A DNA stretch of 64,000 nucleotides from Actinomadura nitritigenes (GCF_017573545.1 NZ_JAGEOK010000007.1:1-64000); one strand, 5' to 3'; shown: positions 8,341 to 15,359, counted from the stretch's first letter. Notes: generated from the letters alone by a model not told the origin. Translations and numbers: made by a program.

Positions 8341-8413
8341 TGTCTCCGGCAGGAATCGAACCTGCGCCCTCCGGGTCCGCAACCCGGCGCGCTCTCCTCT
8401 GCGCCACGGAGAC
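8341..8413 (-). tRNA. tRNA-Arg (anticodon GCG)
   Basis: Perfect acceptor GTCTCCG/CGGAGAC, D-arm GCGC-AGAGGAGA-GCGC with A14 and A20, anticodon stem CCGGG/CCCGG with loop TTGCGGA, T-loop TTCGATT, discriminator A73. A20, C35 and G36 agree with arginine identity. The anticodon GCG reads CGC directly; bacteria normally use the inosine-modified ACG tRNA for CGT/CGC/CGA, so this isoacceptor is unusual. No CCA is encoded. The 3' end is one base from tRNA-His. Confidence 0.88.
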
Positions 8414-8434
8414 TCGATATTCATTTGTCGTGCG

Positions 8435-8507
8435 TACTGGGCGCAGGAATCGAACCTGCCTGATGCGGCTTATGAGACCGCCGGATGCACCAGCATCCCT
8501 GCCCAGC
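8435..8507 (-). tRNA. tRNA with CAT anticodon (elongator Met-type)
   Basis: Acceptor GCTGGGC/GCCCAGT (G1:T72 wobble), anticodon stem GCGGT/GCCGC with loop CTCATAA, variable loop ATCAG, T-arm GCAGG-TTCGATT-CCTGC, A73. The anticodon stem lacks the three G:C pairs of initiator tRNA. Elongator Met is therefore favoured; a lysidine-modified Ile-CAT tRNA cannot be excluded. Position 8 is A rather than T, and the D-arm folds as a 6-bp stem GGATGC/GCATCC with a four-base TGGT loop, which is non-canonical. It is 5 bases from tRNA-Ser and 21 from tRNA-Arg. Confidence 0.82.
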
Positions 8508-8512
8508 CTGCG

Positions 8513-8597
8513 CGGAGGGTGCGAGATTCGAACTCGCGCAGGGTGACCCCTGACCACGGCTTAGCAAGCCGCTGCCTTTCCGCTCGGCCAACCCTCC
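8513..8597 (-). tRNA. tRNA-Ser (anticodon GCT)
   Basis: Class II tRNA of 85 nt with perfect acceptor GGAGGGT/ACCCTCC, T8 and A14 in place, anticodon stem GCGGC/GCCGT with loop TTGCTAA, a long variable arm and T-loop TTCGAAT, discriminator G73. It reads AGC and AGT. It is the first tRNA of the operon, starting about 28 bases after the U-tract of the leader terminator. It looks fully canonical, unlike the Met and His members. Confidence 0.95.
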
Positions 8598-8624
8598 GGA
8601 AGAACGTCCGGGACATCGTGCGGG

Positions 8625-8659
8625 AAAAGAAAAAGACCGCCCGTTCTGCTCGGGCGGTC
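8625..8659 (-). terminator. Intrinsic terminator in the tRNA operon leader (candidate attenuator)
   Basis: Perfect 9-bp stem GACCGCCCG/CGGGCGGTC (8659-8651 with 8643-8635, loop 7 nt), followed on the minus strand by TTTTTCTTTT. It lies between the leader ORF stop (8678) and tRNA-Ser (8597), so transcripts must read through it to make the tRNAs. Two competing pairings exist. CGGGACG (8687-8681) can pair with CGTTCCG (8671-8665), a hairpin holding the leader stop codon in its loop. CTCGGG (8701-8696) can pair with CCCGAG (8654-8649) inside the terminator, a possible antiterminator. Confidence 0.85.
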
Positions 8660-8677
8660 GGCGTCGGAACGCGATGG

Positions 8678-8740
8678 TCACGTCCCGCGGCGGCTCCCGA
8701 GGCCGGAGTGGCTGCTGTGATGCATTCGATGGCGGCGCAT
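8678..8740 (-). CDS. 20-residue leader peptide of the tRNA operon (Met/Arg/His/Ser-rich)
   Basis: Short ORF with a strong ribosome-binding site: AGGAG 8 bases before ATG at 8740. The peptide is MRRHRMHHSSHS followed by GLGSRRGT and TGA. All of the first 12 residues, and 15 of 20 overall, are Met, Arg, His or Ser, the four specificities encoded by the tRNAs downstream. Thirteen codons (four CGC, three AGC, four CAC/CAT, two ATG) can be read by those very tRNAs. It ends 19 bases before the terminator stem. By analogy with amino acid operon leaders, ribosome stalling here would free CTCGGG (codons 14-15) to disrupt the terminator. Regulation is inferred; the ORF, ribosome-binding site and terminator are seen. 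Confidence 0.72.
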   Translation of the reverse strand: MRRHRMHHSSHSGLGSRRGT

Positions 8741-8778
8741 CTTTCCGTCTCCTTCCGGCCTCGTTCCGTTCGATGTCC

Positions 8779-8807
8779 ATATTGCCGGAACGGTTCCGCT
8801 CCGGCAA
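8779..8807 (-). promoter_or_regulatory. Promoter of the tRNA operon with palindromic spacer
   Basis: On the minus strand, -35 TTGCCG (8807-8802) and -10 CAATAT (8784-8779) are separated by 17 bases. Bases 8782-8807 form an imperfect palindrome (outer arms TTGCCGGA and TCCGGCAA) that covers the -35 box and spacer and touches the -10 box. This is a typical place for a repressor operator. Transcription would start near 8772, giving a 5' UTR of about 30 nt before the leader ORF. Confidence 0.65.
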
Positions 8808-8838
8808 CACCTTTTTCCAGCCGATTCGACGAGCCTTC

Positions 8839-8866
8839 GGGGCGGCCCGCCGGTGCGGGCCGCCCC
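8839..8866 (-). terminator. Terminator of the SDR gene
   Basis: Perfect 12-bp stem (8839-8850 with 8855-8866, tetraloop CGGT) just after the SDR stop codon, without a U-tract. It separates the SDR transcript from the tRNA operon promoter. Confidence 0.75.
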
Positions 8867-8873
8867 GTTCCCG

Positions 8874-9740
8874 CTACTCGTCGAAATCGGTGCTGCGGAT
8901 CAGCGGCTCCCAGGCGGCGAACTCCTTCCGGAGGCCGTCGAGGCTCGCGGCGACCGCGTCGGCGGCGTCGCTGCCGAGCGGCAGCCGCAGCGGCGTGTCC
9001 TCGGCGTCCAGCGCGGTCAGGATGGCGGCGGCGGCCTTGGCGGGGTCGCCCGGCTGCCTGCCGTCGCTGTCCGGCAGGCCCTTGCGCACCTGACCGACCG
9101 TGTCGGCGTACTCCGGCATCTCGTCGGCCATCAGCAGCCCGCCGCCCGCGAACGACGTCCGGAACGCGCCCGGCTCCACGATCATCACCTTGATCCCGAA
9201 CGGCGCGACCTCCCCCGCGAGCGCCTCCGTCAGCCCCTCCAGCGCGAACTTGGTGGCCGAGTAGCCGCCGACGCCCGGGAAGGACAGCCGGCCGCCCTGG
9301 CTCGTCAGCTGCACGATCGCACCCGACCCCTGCGCGCGCATGTGCGGCAGCACCGCCCGCGTCAGCGCGGCGGGGCCGAAGAAGTGCAGGTCCATCAGGT
9401 CGCGCAACTCCCGGTCGGTGGTCTCCTCCACCGCGCCGACCAGGCCGCGCCCGGCGTTGTTCACGAGGACGTCGATCCGGCCGTGCCACAGCAGCACGTC
9501 GGCCACCACGTCCGCGATCCGGCCGTGGTCGGTGACGTCCAGCGCCACGGCGTTCACGCGGCCCGGGTACCGCCCGGCGAGGTCGTCCAGTGCCTGCGGG
9601 CGGCGCGCCGCCGCGACGACGGTGTCGCCCGCCGCGAGCACCGCCTCCGCGATCGCCCGTCCGAAGCCCGAGGTCGCCCCGGTGATCAGCCAGACCCGCC
9701 CGATCGTCGTGCCGTTCTCGTTCTCAGTCGCGTTCGTCAT
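8874..9740 (-). CDS. Short-chain dehydrogenase/reductase (classical SDR)
   Basis: NAD(P)-dependent oxidoreductase of 288 residues. It has the cofactor motif TGATSGFG (about residues 20-27), NNAG (about 93-96), the catalytic Ser in LTSQGG and YSATK as the active-site YxxxK. The C-terminal stretch is longer than the SDR minimum of about 250. The substrate is unknown. It starts with ATG at 9740, divergent from the LysR gene with an 81-bp intergenic region that carries LysR-type half-sites; regulation by that LysR protein is likely. Confidence 0.92.
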   Translation of the reverse strand: MTNATENENGTTIGRVWLITGATSGFGRAIAEAVLAAGDTVVAAARRPQALDDLAGRYPGRVNAVALDVTDHGRIADVVADVLLWHGRIDVLVNNAGRGLVGAVEETTDRELRDLMDLHFFGPAALTRAVLPHMRAQGSGAIVQLTSQGGRLSFPGVGGYSATKFALEGLTEALAGEVAPFGIKVMIVEPGAFRTSFAGGGLLMADEMPEYADTVGQVRKGLPDSDGRQPGDPAKAAAAILTALDAEDTPLRLPLGSDAADAVAASLDGLRKEFAAWEPLIRSTDFDE

Positions 9741-9746
9741 GGTCCG

Positions 9747-9813
9747 TTTATCGCAGCTGCGGCGGGGCGGCGTCCAAGACAGAGATCAACATGACCGATA
9801 AAGAGCCTTTATC
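9747..9813. promoter_or_regulatory. LysR-type operator region
   Basis: A perfect inverted repeat GATAAAG-AGC-CTTTATC at 9797-9813 contains the T-N11-A LysR box (T9799 to A9811). A second half-site TTTATCG is at 9747-9753, inverted relative to CGATAAA at 9796-9802. It lies between the divergent SDR and LysR genes, so it probably serves both autoregulation and SDR control. Confidence 0.65.
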
Positions 9814-9821
9814 ATCCCAGC

Positions 9822-10703
9822 ATGGAGCTGCGTCAGTTGCGCTACCTGGTCGCGATCGCGGACGCCGGCAACCTCGGCCGGGCCGCCGAGTCGCTGTTCG
9901 TCAGCCAGCCGGCGCTGTCGTACGCGCTGCGCCGGCTGGAGTCCGAACTCGGGGTGCGGCTGTTCGACCGGCACTCCGGCGGGGTCACCGCCACGGCCGC
10001 CGGGCTCGACATCGTCGCCGAGGCCCGCCGGACGGTCCGGCAGGCCGACCGGGTCGCCGCGGTGGCGGAGCGGCACCGGCGCGGCCGGACCGGGGTGCTG
10101 CGCGTCGGGTTCGAGGCGACCGGCGCCGGGGAACTGACCACCCGGGCGCGGGCCGCGTTCGCCCGCGCCCATCCCGGCGTCCGCGTCGAGCCCAAGCGGT
10201 TCGACTGGGGCGGCGAGGCGGACGCGCTGCGGTCCGGGGACGTGGACGTGGCGTTCGTGTGGCTGCCCGCCGACCTGTCCGGCCTGCACGCCGAGATCGT
10301 GCACACCGAGCCGCGGATCGTCGGGCTCCCGTCCGGCCACCGGCTCGCCGGGCACGAGGCCGTCGGCATCCTCGACGTCGGCGACGAGCCCCTGATGTGG
10401 ACGGAGCGGGCGCCGCGCGAGTGGGTGGACTGGTGGGCGGTCAACCCGCGCCCGGACGGGTCGGAGCCGCGGTGGGGGCCGACCAACGACAACGTCGAGG
10501 AGATGCTGGAGCAGGTGGCCGAGGGCGTCGCGATCTGCTTCGCGCCGTCCAGCATGGCCCGGTACTACACGCGGCCGGGCATGGTGTGGGTGCCGCTCAC
10601 CGGCGTGGAGCCGCTGCGGGTCGCGCTCGCCTGGGCGGACGGCGCGGACGGCCCGCTGGTGCGGTCGTTCGCGGAGATCGTCCGGAGCCTGGCCACCGCG
10701 TGA
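9822..10703 (+). CDS. LysR-family transcriptional regulator
   Basis: 293 residues: an N-terminal winged HTH (MELRQLRYLVAIADAGNLG, then AAESLFVSQPALSYALRRLE, residues 1-60) and a periplasmic-binding-like effector domain (about 90-290) with VGLPSGHRLAG. It is divergent from the SDR gene. No Shine-Dalgarno precedes ATG at 9822; the T-N11-A box ends only 10 bases upstream, so the transcript may be leaderless or very short. Confidence 0.93.
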   Translation: MELRQLRYLVAIADAGNLGRAAESLFVSQPALSYALRRLESELGVRLFDRHSGGVTATAAGLDIVAEARRTVRQADRVAAVAERHRRGRTGVLRVGFEATGAGELTTRARAAFARAHPGVRVEPKRFDWGGEADALRSGDVDVAFVWLPADLSGLHAEIVHTEPRIVGLPSGHRLAGHEAVGILDVGDEPLMWTERAPREWVDWWAVNPRPDGSEPRWGPTNDNVEEMLEQVAEGVAICFAPSSMARYYTRPGMVWVPLTGVEPLRVALAWADGADGPLVRSFAEIVRSLATA

Positions 10704-10712
10704 CCGCCACGG

Positions 10713-10973
10713 TCACCGGGTGACGGGCGTACCCAGGGTCGCGTGCAGCGCGCGCAGCGCCTGGTAGACGCGGACCTTGACCACGTCGACCGGCACCCCC
10801 AGCAGGGCGGCGGCCTCGTTGACCGAGCGCTCCCGGAAGACCGTCTCGGTGAGGATCTCGCGGTGCGCCGACGGCAGCGCCTGGAAGGCCCGGGCGACCG
10901 CCGCGGAGCGCGTCCGCTCCCCCGGTGCGCCGGGGGCGAACGAACCGGTGTGCTTGCCCATTCGCAGTGCCAC
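10713..10973 (-). CDS. Stand-alone sigma-70 region 4 protein
   Basis: 86 residues. Residues 28-80 match sigma region 4 of ECF-type factors (LPSAHREILTETVFRERSV, then NEAAALLGVPVDVVKVRVYQ), a helix-turn-helix that contacts the -35 element. No region 2 is encoded here or just upstream, so it cannot be a complete sigma factor. It may be an accessory DNA-binding protein, a partner of a split sigma factor, or a remnant. GTG at 10973 or ATG at 10961 could be the start; neither has a Shine-Dalgarno. It converges with the LysR gene. Confidence 0.75.
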   Translation of the reverse strand: MALRMGKHTGSFAPGAPGERTRSAAVARAFQALPSAHREILTETVFRERSVNEAAALLGVPVDVVKVRVYQALRALHATLGTPVTR

Positions 10974-11035
10974 GCAACGAACTTCGCACCGCGGCGCCCG
11001 CCCGTCGCCGCGCTTATGCCGGCTTTAAGGAAGAG

Positions 11036-12232
11036 CTAACGGTGGAGTGAGGGGCGGGGGGCGTCCGGCGCGGCGTCCTGGTGCGGCGGCGCGGCGGCTT
11101 CGAGGGGCGCGGGTTCCCGGAGGAGCCGGGCGAGGAGCCATGCGACGGCGGGGACGGCGATCAGCGGGAGCAGCGCGGCGCGCGGGGACGCGGCGTCGGC
11201 GAGAGCGCCCACGGCGGGGCTGACGACGCCGCCGGCGCTGACGGCGAGGCCGAGGGTGACGCCGCTGGCGGTGCCGACGCGGCGCGGCAGGTAGTCCTGG
11301 CCGAGCGTCACCTGGATCGAGAACGGGGTGTAGAGGGCGATCGCGGTGAGCGCGACGAACGCGTAGATCGTGTAGGAGGGGGCGAGCGCGACGCCCGCGA
11401 CGGCCGGGACCGCGAGCAGGTAGGACGCCCGGAGCGACCGCACGCGGCCCAGCGTCGCGGCGAGCCGCCCGCCGAGGACCGTCCCGGCGGCGCCGCCCGC
11501 GAACAGGACGAACAGGGCGACCGCCCCCGCGTCGGCGCCGCCGCCGGTCCGCTGCCGCGCGACGACGGCGAGGAGGGTGCTGAGGCCGAAGAAGACGACC
11601 GAGCGGCACAGCACGACCAGGGAGAGCCGGACGAACATCGGCCAGTCGTCCCGCCCGTCCGCCGCGCTCTTCCTCGCCGCCGCGCCGGTCGTGCGGCGCC
11701 GCATCGCGGTGAGGCTGAGCGCCGTTCCGAGGACGGCCGGTGCCGCGAGCCACGGCGTGGCGTGCAGGCCGCCCGCCGCGAGGACGGGCGTGACCAGCAG
11801 CGGGGCGGCGGCGAAGCCGATGTTCCCGCCCAGCGAGAACCAGCTCATCCCGGCGTGGTCGCCGCCGGTCAGGGCCCGCGCGACCCGCGCCGACTCGGGG
11901 TGGTAGGCGGCCACACCGAGCCCGGACAGCGCGATGGCGGCCCAGGTCGGGGCGTACGCGTCGGACACGCCGGACAGGGCGACGCCGAGCCCGGCGACGC
12001 CCGTCGCGGCGGGCACGAGCCACGGCATCGCCCAGCGGTCGGTCAGCATCCCGAACGCGGGCTGGACGACGGAGGACAGCAGCGTGGCGGCCAGCACGAT
12101 CCCGGACGCGGCGACGTAGCTGTAGTGGCGCCCGGTGACGAGGAACGGGACGATCGCGGGCACGGCGCCCTGGTAGACGTCGACGCAGGCGTGTCCGGCC
12201 GACAGCATCGCGACGGGGCCTCTGCGGTTCAT
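11036..12232 (-). CDS. MFS transporter (fosmidomycin-resistance-like)
   Basis: 398-residue major facilitator with about 12 transmembrane segments. The N-terminus (MLSAGHACVDVYQGAVPAIV) and GLGVAAYHPESARVA resemble the fosmidomycin-resistance (Fsr) branch, where HPE following GLG is typical. It likely exports a small toxic compound; the substrate is unknown. ATG at 12232 is preceded by GGAG at a slightly long spacing. The AraC gene diverges from it and is its probable regulator. Confidence 0.88.
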   Translation of the reverse strand: MNRRGPVAMLSAGHACVDVYQGAVPAIVPFLVTGRHYSYVAASGIVLAATLLSSVVQPAFGMLTDRWAMPWLVPAATGVAGLGVALSGVSDAYAPTWAAIALSGLGVAAYHPESARVARALTGGDHAGMSWFSLGGNIGFAAAPLLVTPVLAAGGLHATPWLAAPAVLGTALSLTAMRRRTTGAAARKSAADGRDDWPMFVRLSLVVLCRSVVFFGLSTLLAVVARQRTGGGADAGAVALFVLFAGGAAGTVLGGRLAATLGRVRSLRASYLLAVPAVAGVALAPSYTIYAFVALTAIALYTPFSIQVTLGQDYLPRRVGTASGVTLGLAVSAGGVVSPAVGALADAASPRAALLPLIAVPAVAWLLARLLREPAPLEAAAPPHQDAAPDAPRPSLHR

Positions 12233-12331
12233 ACCGGCAGCCTCGCTCCCGGCCCTCCTGTCACGCTTCCGATATTCAGCCATTTTGTATCGATCAGCCG
12301 CCAAATCGGTGCCCGTGCGTACCCTGACCCG

Positions 12332-13099
12332 ATGACCCGCCACACTCCGCGCGCGAGTACGGGCCTGCGGCTGCTGCCGCCCGGCGGCGAGATCGACGCG
12401 CACCGCCACGACGACCACCAGCTCGCCTACGCCGGCTCCGGCGTCCTGTCGGCCACGACCGACGCCGGGATCTGGCTCGCGTCGCCCGTCCGGGCGCTGT
12501 GGATCCCGGCCGGGACCGTCCACGAGCACCGCTCGTTCGGCGGCGCCGACCTGCGGCTCGTCGGGATCCCGGCGGCCCGCGACCCGCTCGGCCTCACCCG
12601 TCCCGCCGTCCTCGGGGTGGACGCGCTGCTCCGCGAGCTGATCGTGGCCTGCACGGGCGTCCCCGCCGCCGAGCGGGACGGCGCCGAATGGCTGCGGCTG
12701 CGGGACGTCCTGCTCGACCGCGTCGCCCGCGCCCCCCGGTTCGCCGACTACGTCCCCTCCGCACGCGATCCGCGTCTCGCCGCCGTGTGCCGGATGCTGT
12801 GCGACGACCCCGCCGACGACCGGACGCTCGCGGAGCTCGGCGCGCGCGCCGGAGCCGGCGAGCGCACCCTCACCCGGCTGTTCCGCGCCGAACTCGGCAT
12901 GACCTTCCCGCAGTGGCGCGCCCAGCTGCGCCTGCATCACGCCATGGTCCTGCTCGCCGAGGGCCTTCCGGTGACGACCGTCGCGCACCGGTCGGGGTGG
13001 GCGTCCGCCAGCGCGTTCATCGACGCGTTCCGCCGCACGTTCGGCCACACGCCCGGCACGCACCGCGCCCGCGTCGACGGACGCCTCCTGCTCCGCTGA
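12332..13099 (+). CDS. AraC-family transcriptional regulator with cupin sensor
   Basis: 255 residues. The N-terminal cupin-like part (IDAHRHDDHQLAYAGSGVL, residues about 20-90) would bind a ligand. The C-terminal AraC/XylS domain (about 155-250) carries both HTHs: LAELGARAGAGERTLTRLFR and VTTVAHRSGWASASAFIDAF. It is divergent from the Fsr-like transporter across 99 bp, the standard arrangement for regulator and efflux pump. The ATG at 12332 is chosen because the cupin begins right after it; a longer reading frame upstream is antisense to the transporter. Confidence 0.92.
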   Translation: MTRHTPRASTGLRLLPPGGEIDAHRHDDHQLAYAGSGVLSATTDAGIWLASPVRALWIPAGTVHEHRSFGGADLRLVGIPAARDPLGLTRPAVLGVDALLRELIVACTGVPAAERDGAEWLRLRDVLLDRVARAPRFADYVPSARDPRLAAVCRMLCDDPADDRTLAELGARAGAGERTLTRLFRAELGMTFPQWRAQLRLHHAMVLLAEGLPVTTVAHRSGWASASAFIDAFRRTFGHTPGTHRARVDGRLLLR

Positions 13100-13207
13100 C
13101 GTCCGCCGCGCCGAGCCCCCGCCGCGCGCGCTTGCCGATGAACTCGCGAGCGCGCCCCTCGCCCGGCGGCCCAGCGCCTAGGATGAGGCTCCGGGGAGGT
13201 GGTGGAC

Positions 13208-13513
13208 GTGGACGCACCGCGCATGACGTTCCCGCCGGACGGCTGCTCCTACGAGGTCCGCTACACGCTGGGCCGCCGCGGCACGGGCCTGGAGGCGTTC
13301 CCCGACGAGTTCGACCTCGGGCGCTGGTTCGTGCTGATGGCCGAGGAGGGCGTGTTCATCCCGGAGGACTTCTCCGTCCCCGACGAGGACGGCCGCAACG
13401 GCTTCCAGATCTTCTGCGTGTCCGATGGAGTCCGCGTCCCGATCAGCTACTTCCACCCGCGCCTCGTCCGGGGCCGCATCGAGGGCGCCCGCGCCGCCGT
13501 CCCGAACCCTTGA
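13208..13513 (+). CDS. Hypothetical protein (about 101 residues)
   Basis: Small soluble protein without a recognised domain. It is acidic and aromatic (PPDGCSYEVRYTLGRRG, FDLGRWFVLMAEEGVFIP, FQIFCVSDGVRVPISYF) and lacks a signal peptide or membrane segment. GGGGAGG at 13193-13199 lies 8 bases before GTG at 13208, so this start is preferred over GTG at 13199. It stands alone between the AraC gene and a convergent MFS gene. Function unknown. Confidence 0.7.
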   Translation: MDAPRMTFPPDGCSYEVRYTLGRRGTGLEAFPDEFDLGRWFVLMAEEGVFIPEDFSVPDEDGRNGFQIFCVSDGVRVPISYFHPRLVRGRIEGARAAVPNP

Positions 13514-13529
13514 CGCGCGACCCGCGCCG

Positions 13530-14720
13530 CTAAGCGCGCGCGGGGCGGCGCAGCGCCGCCGCCGCCAGCAGCGCCAGGCCGCAGAACGTCCCGGCGAGCA
13601 CCCCGTACCCGGCCGCGGACATGATGACGGTGGACGCCAGACCGGCCGCGGCGGCGATCGTCCACACGGCCGCGTCCACCGTGCCCTCGACGTCCGCGCG
13701 CGCGGGCTCGGGCAGTTCGCCGGCGAGCCGTCCGCTGCCGCCGACGAAGCAGAGGTTCCACGCGTACCCGAGTCCGAACAGCGCCGCGGTGCGCGTCCAG
13801 GCGCCGCCCCCGGCCGCCGCGAGACCCGTCGACGCGGCGAGCGCCGCGACCCCGGCGAGCATCACCGGACGCGCCCCGTACCGGTCGACCAGCCGCCCGG
13901 TCACCGGCGACAGCGCGAACATCCCCAGCGTGTGCGCCGACAGCGTCATCCCGACCATGCCGAGCCCGTCGCCGTCCATCCGCATCGCCACCGGCGCCGC
14001 CGTCATCACCGCGACCATGACGACCTGCGCCGTCACCATCACCACCAGCGCGGGCCGCGTCACCGGCCCCTGGAGCAGGGCCCGCAGCGGAACGCGGTCA
14101 CCGGGCTCCGGCGCTCCGGCGCCGGGCGCGCCGGGAGCGGACGCGGCCGCCGCGAGCGCGGCGGCGACGGTGGCCGGGACCGCCGCGAGGAAGGGGCCCG
14201 CCATGTGCGGGAGGCCCAGCCCGTGCGCGAGGCCGCCGGACGGGTCGAGCAGCAGCGGCCCGCCGACCGCGCCGGCGGCGGCGGACCAGACGACGACGCC
14301 GATCGCGGAGCCCCGCCGGCCCGGCGGGTACAGGTCGGCCGCCGCGTACCGCGAGAGCTGCGCGCCGGCGTTGCCGAGGCCGAGCATCGCCATCCCCGCG
14401 CACAGGGCGGCCAGGTCGCCGCGCGCGACGCCGGCGGCGGCCAGGCAGGCGCCGGCCGCGGCGGCGAGGTACCCGCCGGCCAGGGCCGCCCGGCGGCCGA
14501 TGCGGCGGGCCGCACGGGTCAGCGCGAGCGCGCCGGCCCCCGTGCCGACGATCCCGGCGGTGGCGGGGACGCCGCCCCAGCCGGTGCCGAGCCGGTCCGC
14601 GGCGGCCAGCGTGCCCGCCGCGCTCGCCATCGACATCGCCGCGTTCATGAGGGCGGTCGCCGCGCACAGCGCCGCCATCGGGCGCGCCCGCGCGGGGCGC
14701 GCGGTGGAGGTCTGATCCAT
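13530..14720 (-). CDS. MFS transporter
   Basis: 396-residue membrane protein with about 12 hydrophobic segments, Ala/Gly-rich. Landmarks: a short motif-A-like loop after TM2 (TRAARRIGRRAALAGG), LGLGNAGAQLSRYAAADLYP, and LVDRYGARPVMLAG in the second half. Drug or metabolite efflux is likely; the substrate is unknown. ATG at 14720 follows only a weak Shine-Dalgarno. The Lrp-type gene diverges from it. Confidence 0.87.
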   Translation of the reverse strand: MDQTSTARPARARPMAALCAATALMNAAMSMASAAGTLAAADRLGTGWGGVPATAGIVGTGAGALALTRAARRIGRRAALAGGYLAAAAGACLAAAGVARGDLAALCAGMAMLGLGNAGAQLSRYAAADLYPPGRRGSAIGVVVWSAAAGAVGGPLLLDPSGGLAHGLGLPHMAGPFLAAVPATVAAALAAAASAPGAPGAGAPEPGDRVPLRALLQGPVTRPALVVMVTAQVVMVAVMTAAPVAMRMDGDGLGMVGMTLSAHTLGMFALSPVTGRLVDRYGARPVMLAGVAALAASTGLAAAGGGAWTRTAALFGLGYAWNLCFVGGSGRLAGELPEPARADVEGTVDAAVWTIAAAAGLASTVIMSAAGYGVLAGTFCGLALLAAAALRRPARA

Positions 14721-14826
14721 GCCCTCGACGCTAGAAAGGTCCGGCGCCGGGATGAATGGACGATCTATGGTGTTCGCACCGCGCCGCCTGGCGTTCGGAA
14801 ACCGATCCCGGAAAGGAGCCTTCCGC

Positions 14827-15318
14827 ATGGACCGGGAACTCGACCGGACGGACTGGCGCATCATCGCCGAACTCCAGCGCGACGGGCGGCTGTCGTTCAA
14901 CCGGCTCGCGGCCCGCGTCAACCTGTCGGCGCCCGCGGTGGCCGAGCGGGTCCGGCGGCTGGAGGAGTCCGGGGTGATCACCGGCTACCAGGCGCGGATC
15001 GACCCGGCCCGCGTCGGCCAGCCGCTCACCGCGTTCGTGCAGATGCGCTGCGCCCTCGGCCGCTGCCTGCTGAAGACCACCACCGCCGAGGACCTGCCCG
15101 AGGTCACCGAAGTGCACAAGCTCAGCGGGAACTGGTGCTCGATGCTCAAGGTGCGGGTCGCGTCCATGCCGCACCTCGAGGGGCTGCTGGAGCGGCTCGG
15201 CGAGCACGGCGAGATGAACTCCCACATCGTGCTGTCCACCGCGTACGAGGCGCGCGCCGTCGAGCCCCCGGCGCCGGAGTCCCGCACGGTGACCGCCTCG
15301 GAGGGCTGGACCCGCTGA
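14827..15318 (+). CDS. Lrp/AsnC-family transcriptional regulator
   Basis: 163 residues: an N-terminal AsnC HTH (LDRTDWRIIAELQRDGRLSF, then LAARVNLSAPAVAERVRRLE, residues 5-60) and a C-terminal RAM ligand/oligomerisation domain (ITGYQARIDPARVGQPLTAF, VHKLSGNWCSMLKVRV). AGGAG lies 9 bases before ATG at 14827. It is divergent from the MFS gene and probably controls it in response to an amino acid-like effector. Confidence 0.92.
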   Translation: MDRELDRTDWRIIAELQRDGRLSFNRLAARVNLSAPAVAERVRRLEESGVITGYQARIDPARVGQPLTAFVQMRCALGRCLLKTTTAEDLPEVTEVHKLSGNWCSMLKVRVASMPHLEGLLERLGEHGEMNSHIVLSTAYEARAVEPPAPESRTVTASEGWTR

Positions 15319-15359
15319 CGTCCGGCGGCCCCGGGCCGGGCCGGTCCGGGCGCGAGGCG

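Noticed and set aside
8266..8597. tRNA cluster as prophage or integrative element boundary
   Set aside because: No integrase, attachment-site duplication or phage gene is visible on either side.
8421..8810. 129-codon minus-strand frame across the leader and the Met and Ser tRNAs
   Set aside because: It runs through a terminator and into tRNA genes. The shorter frame with a proper ribosome-binding site (8678-8740) is preferred.
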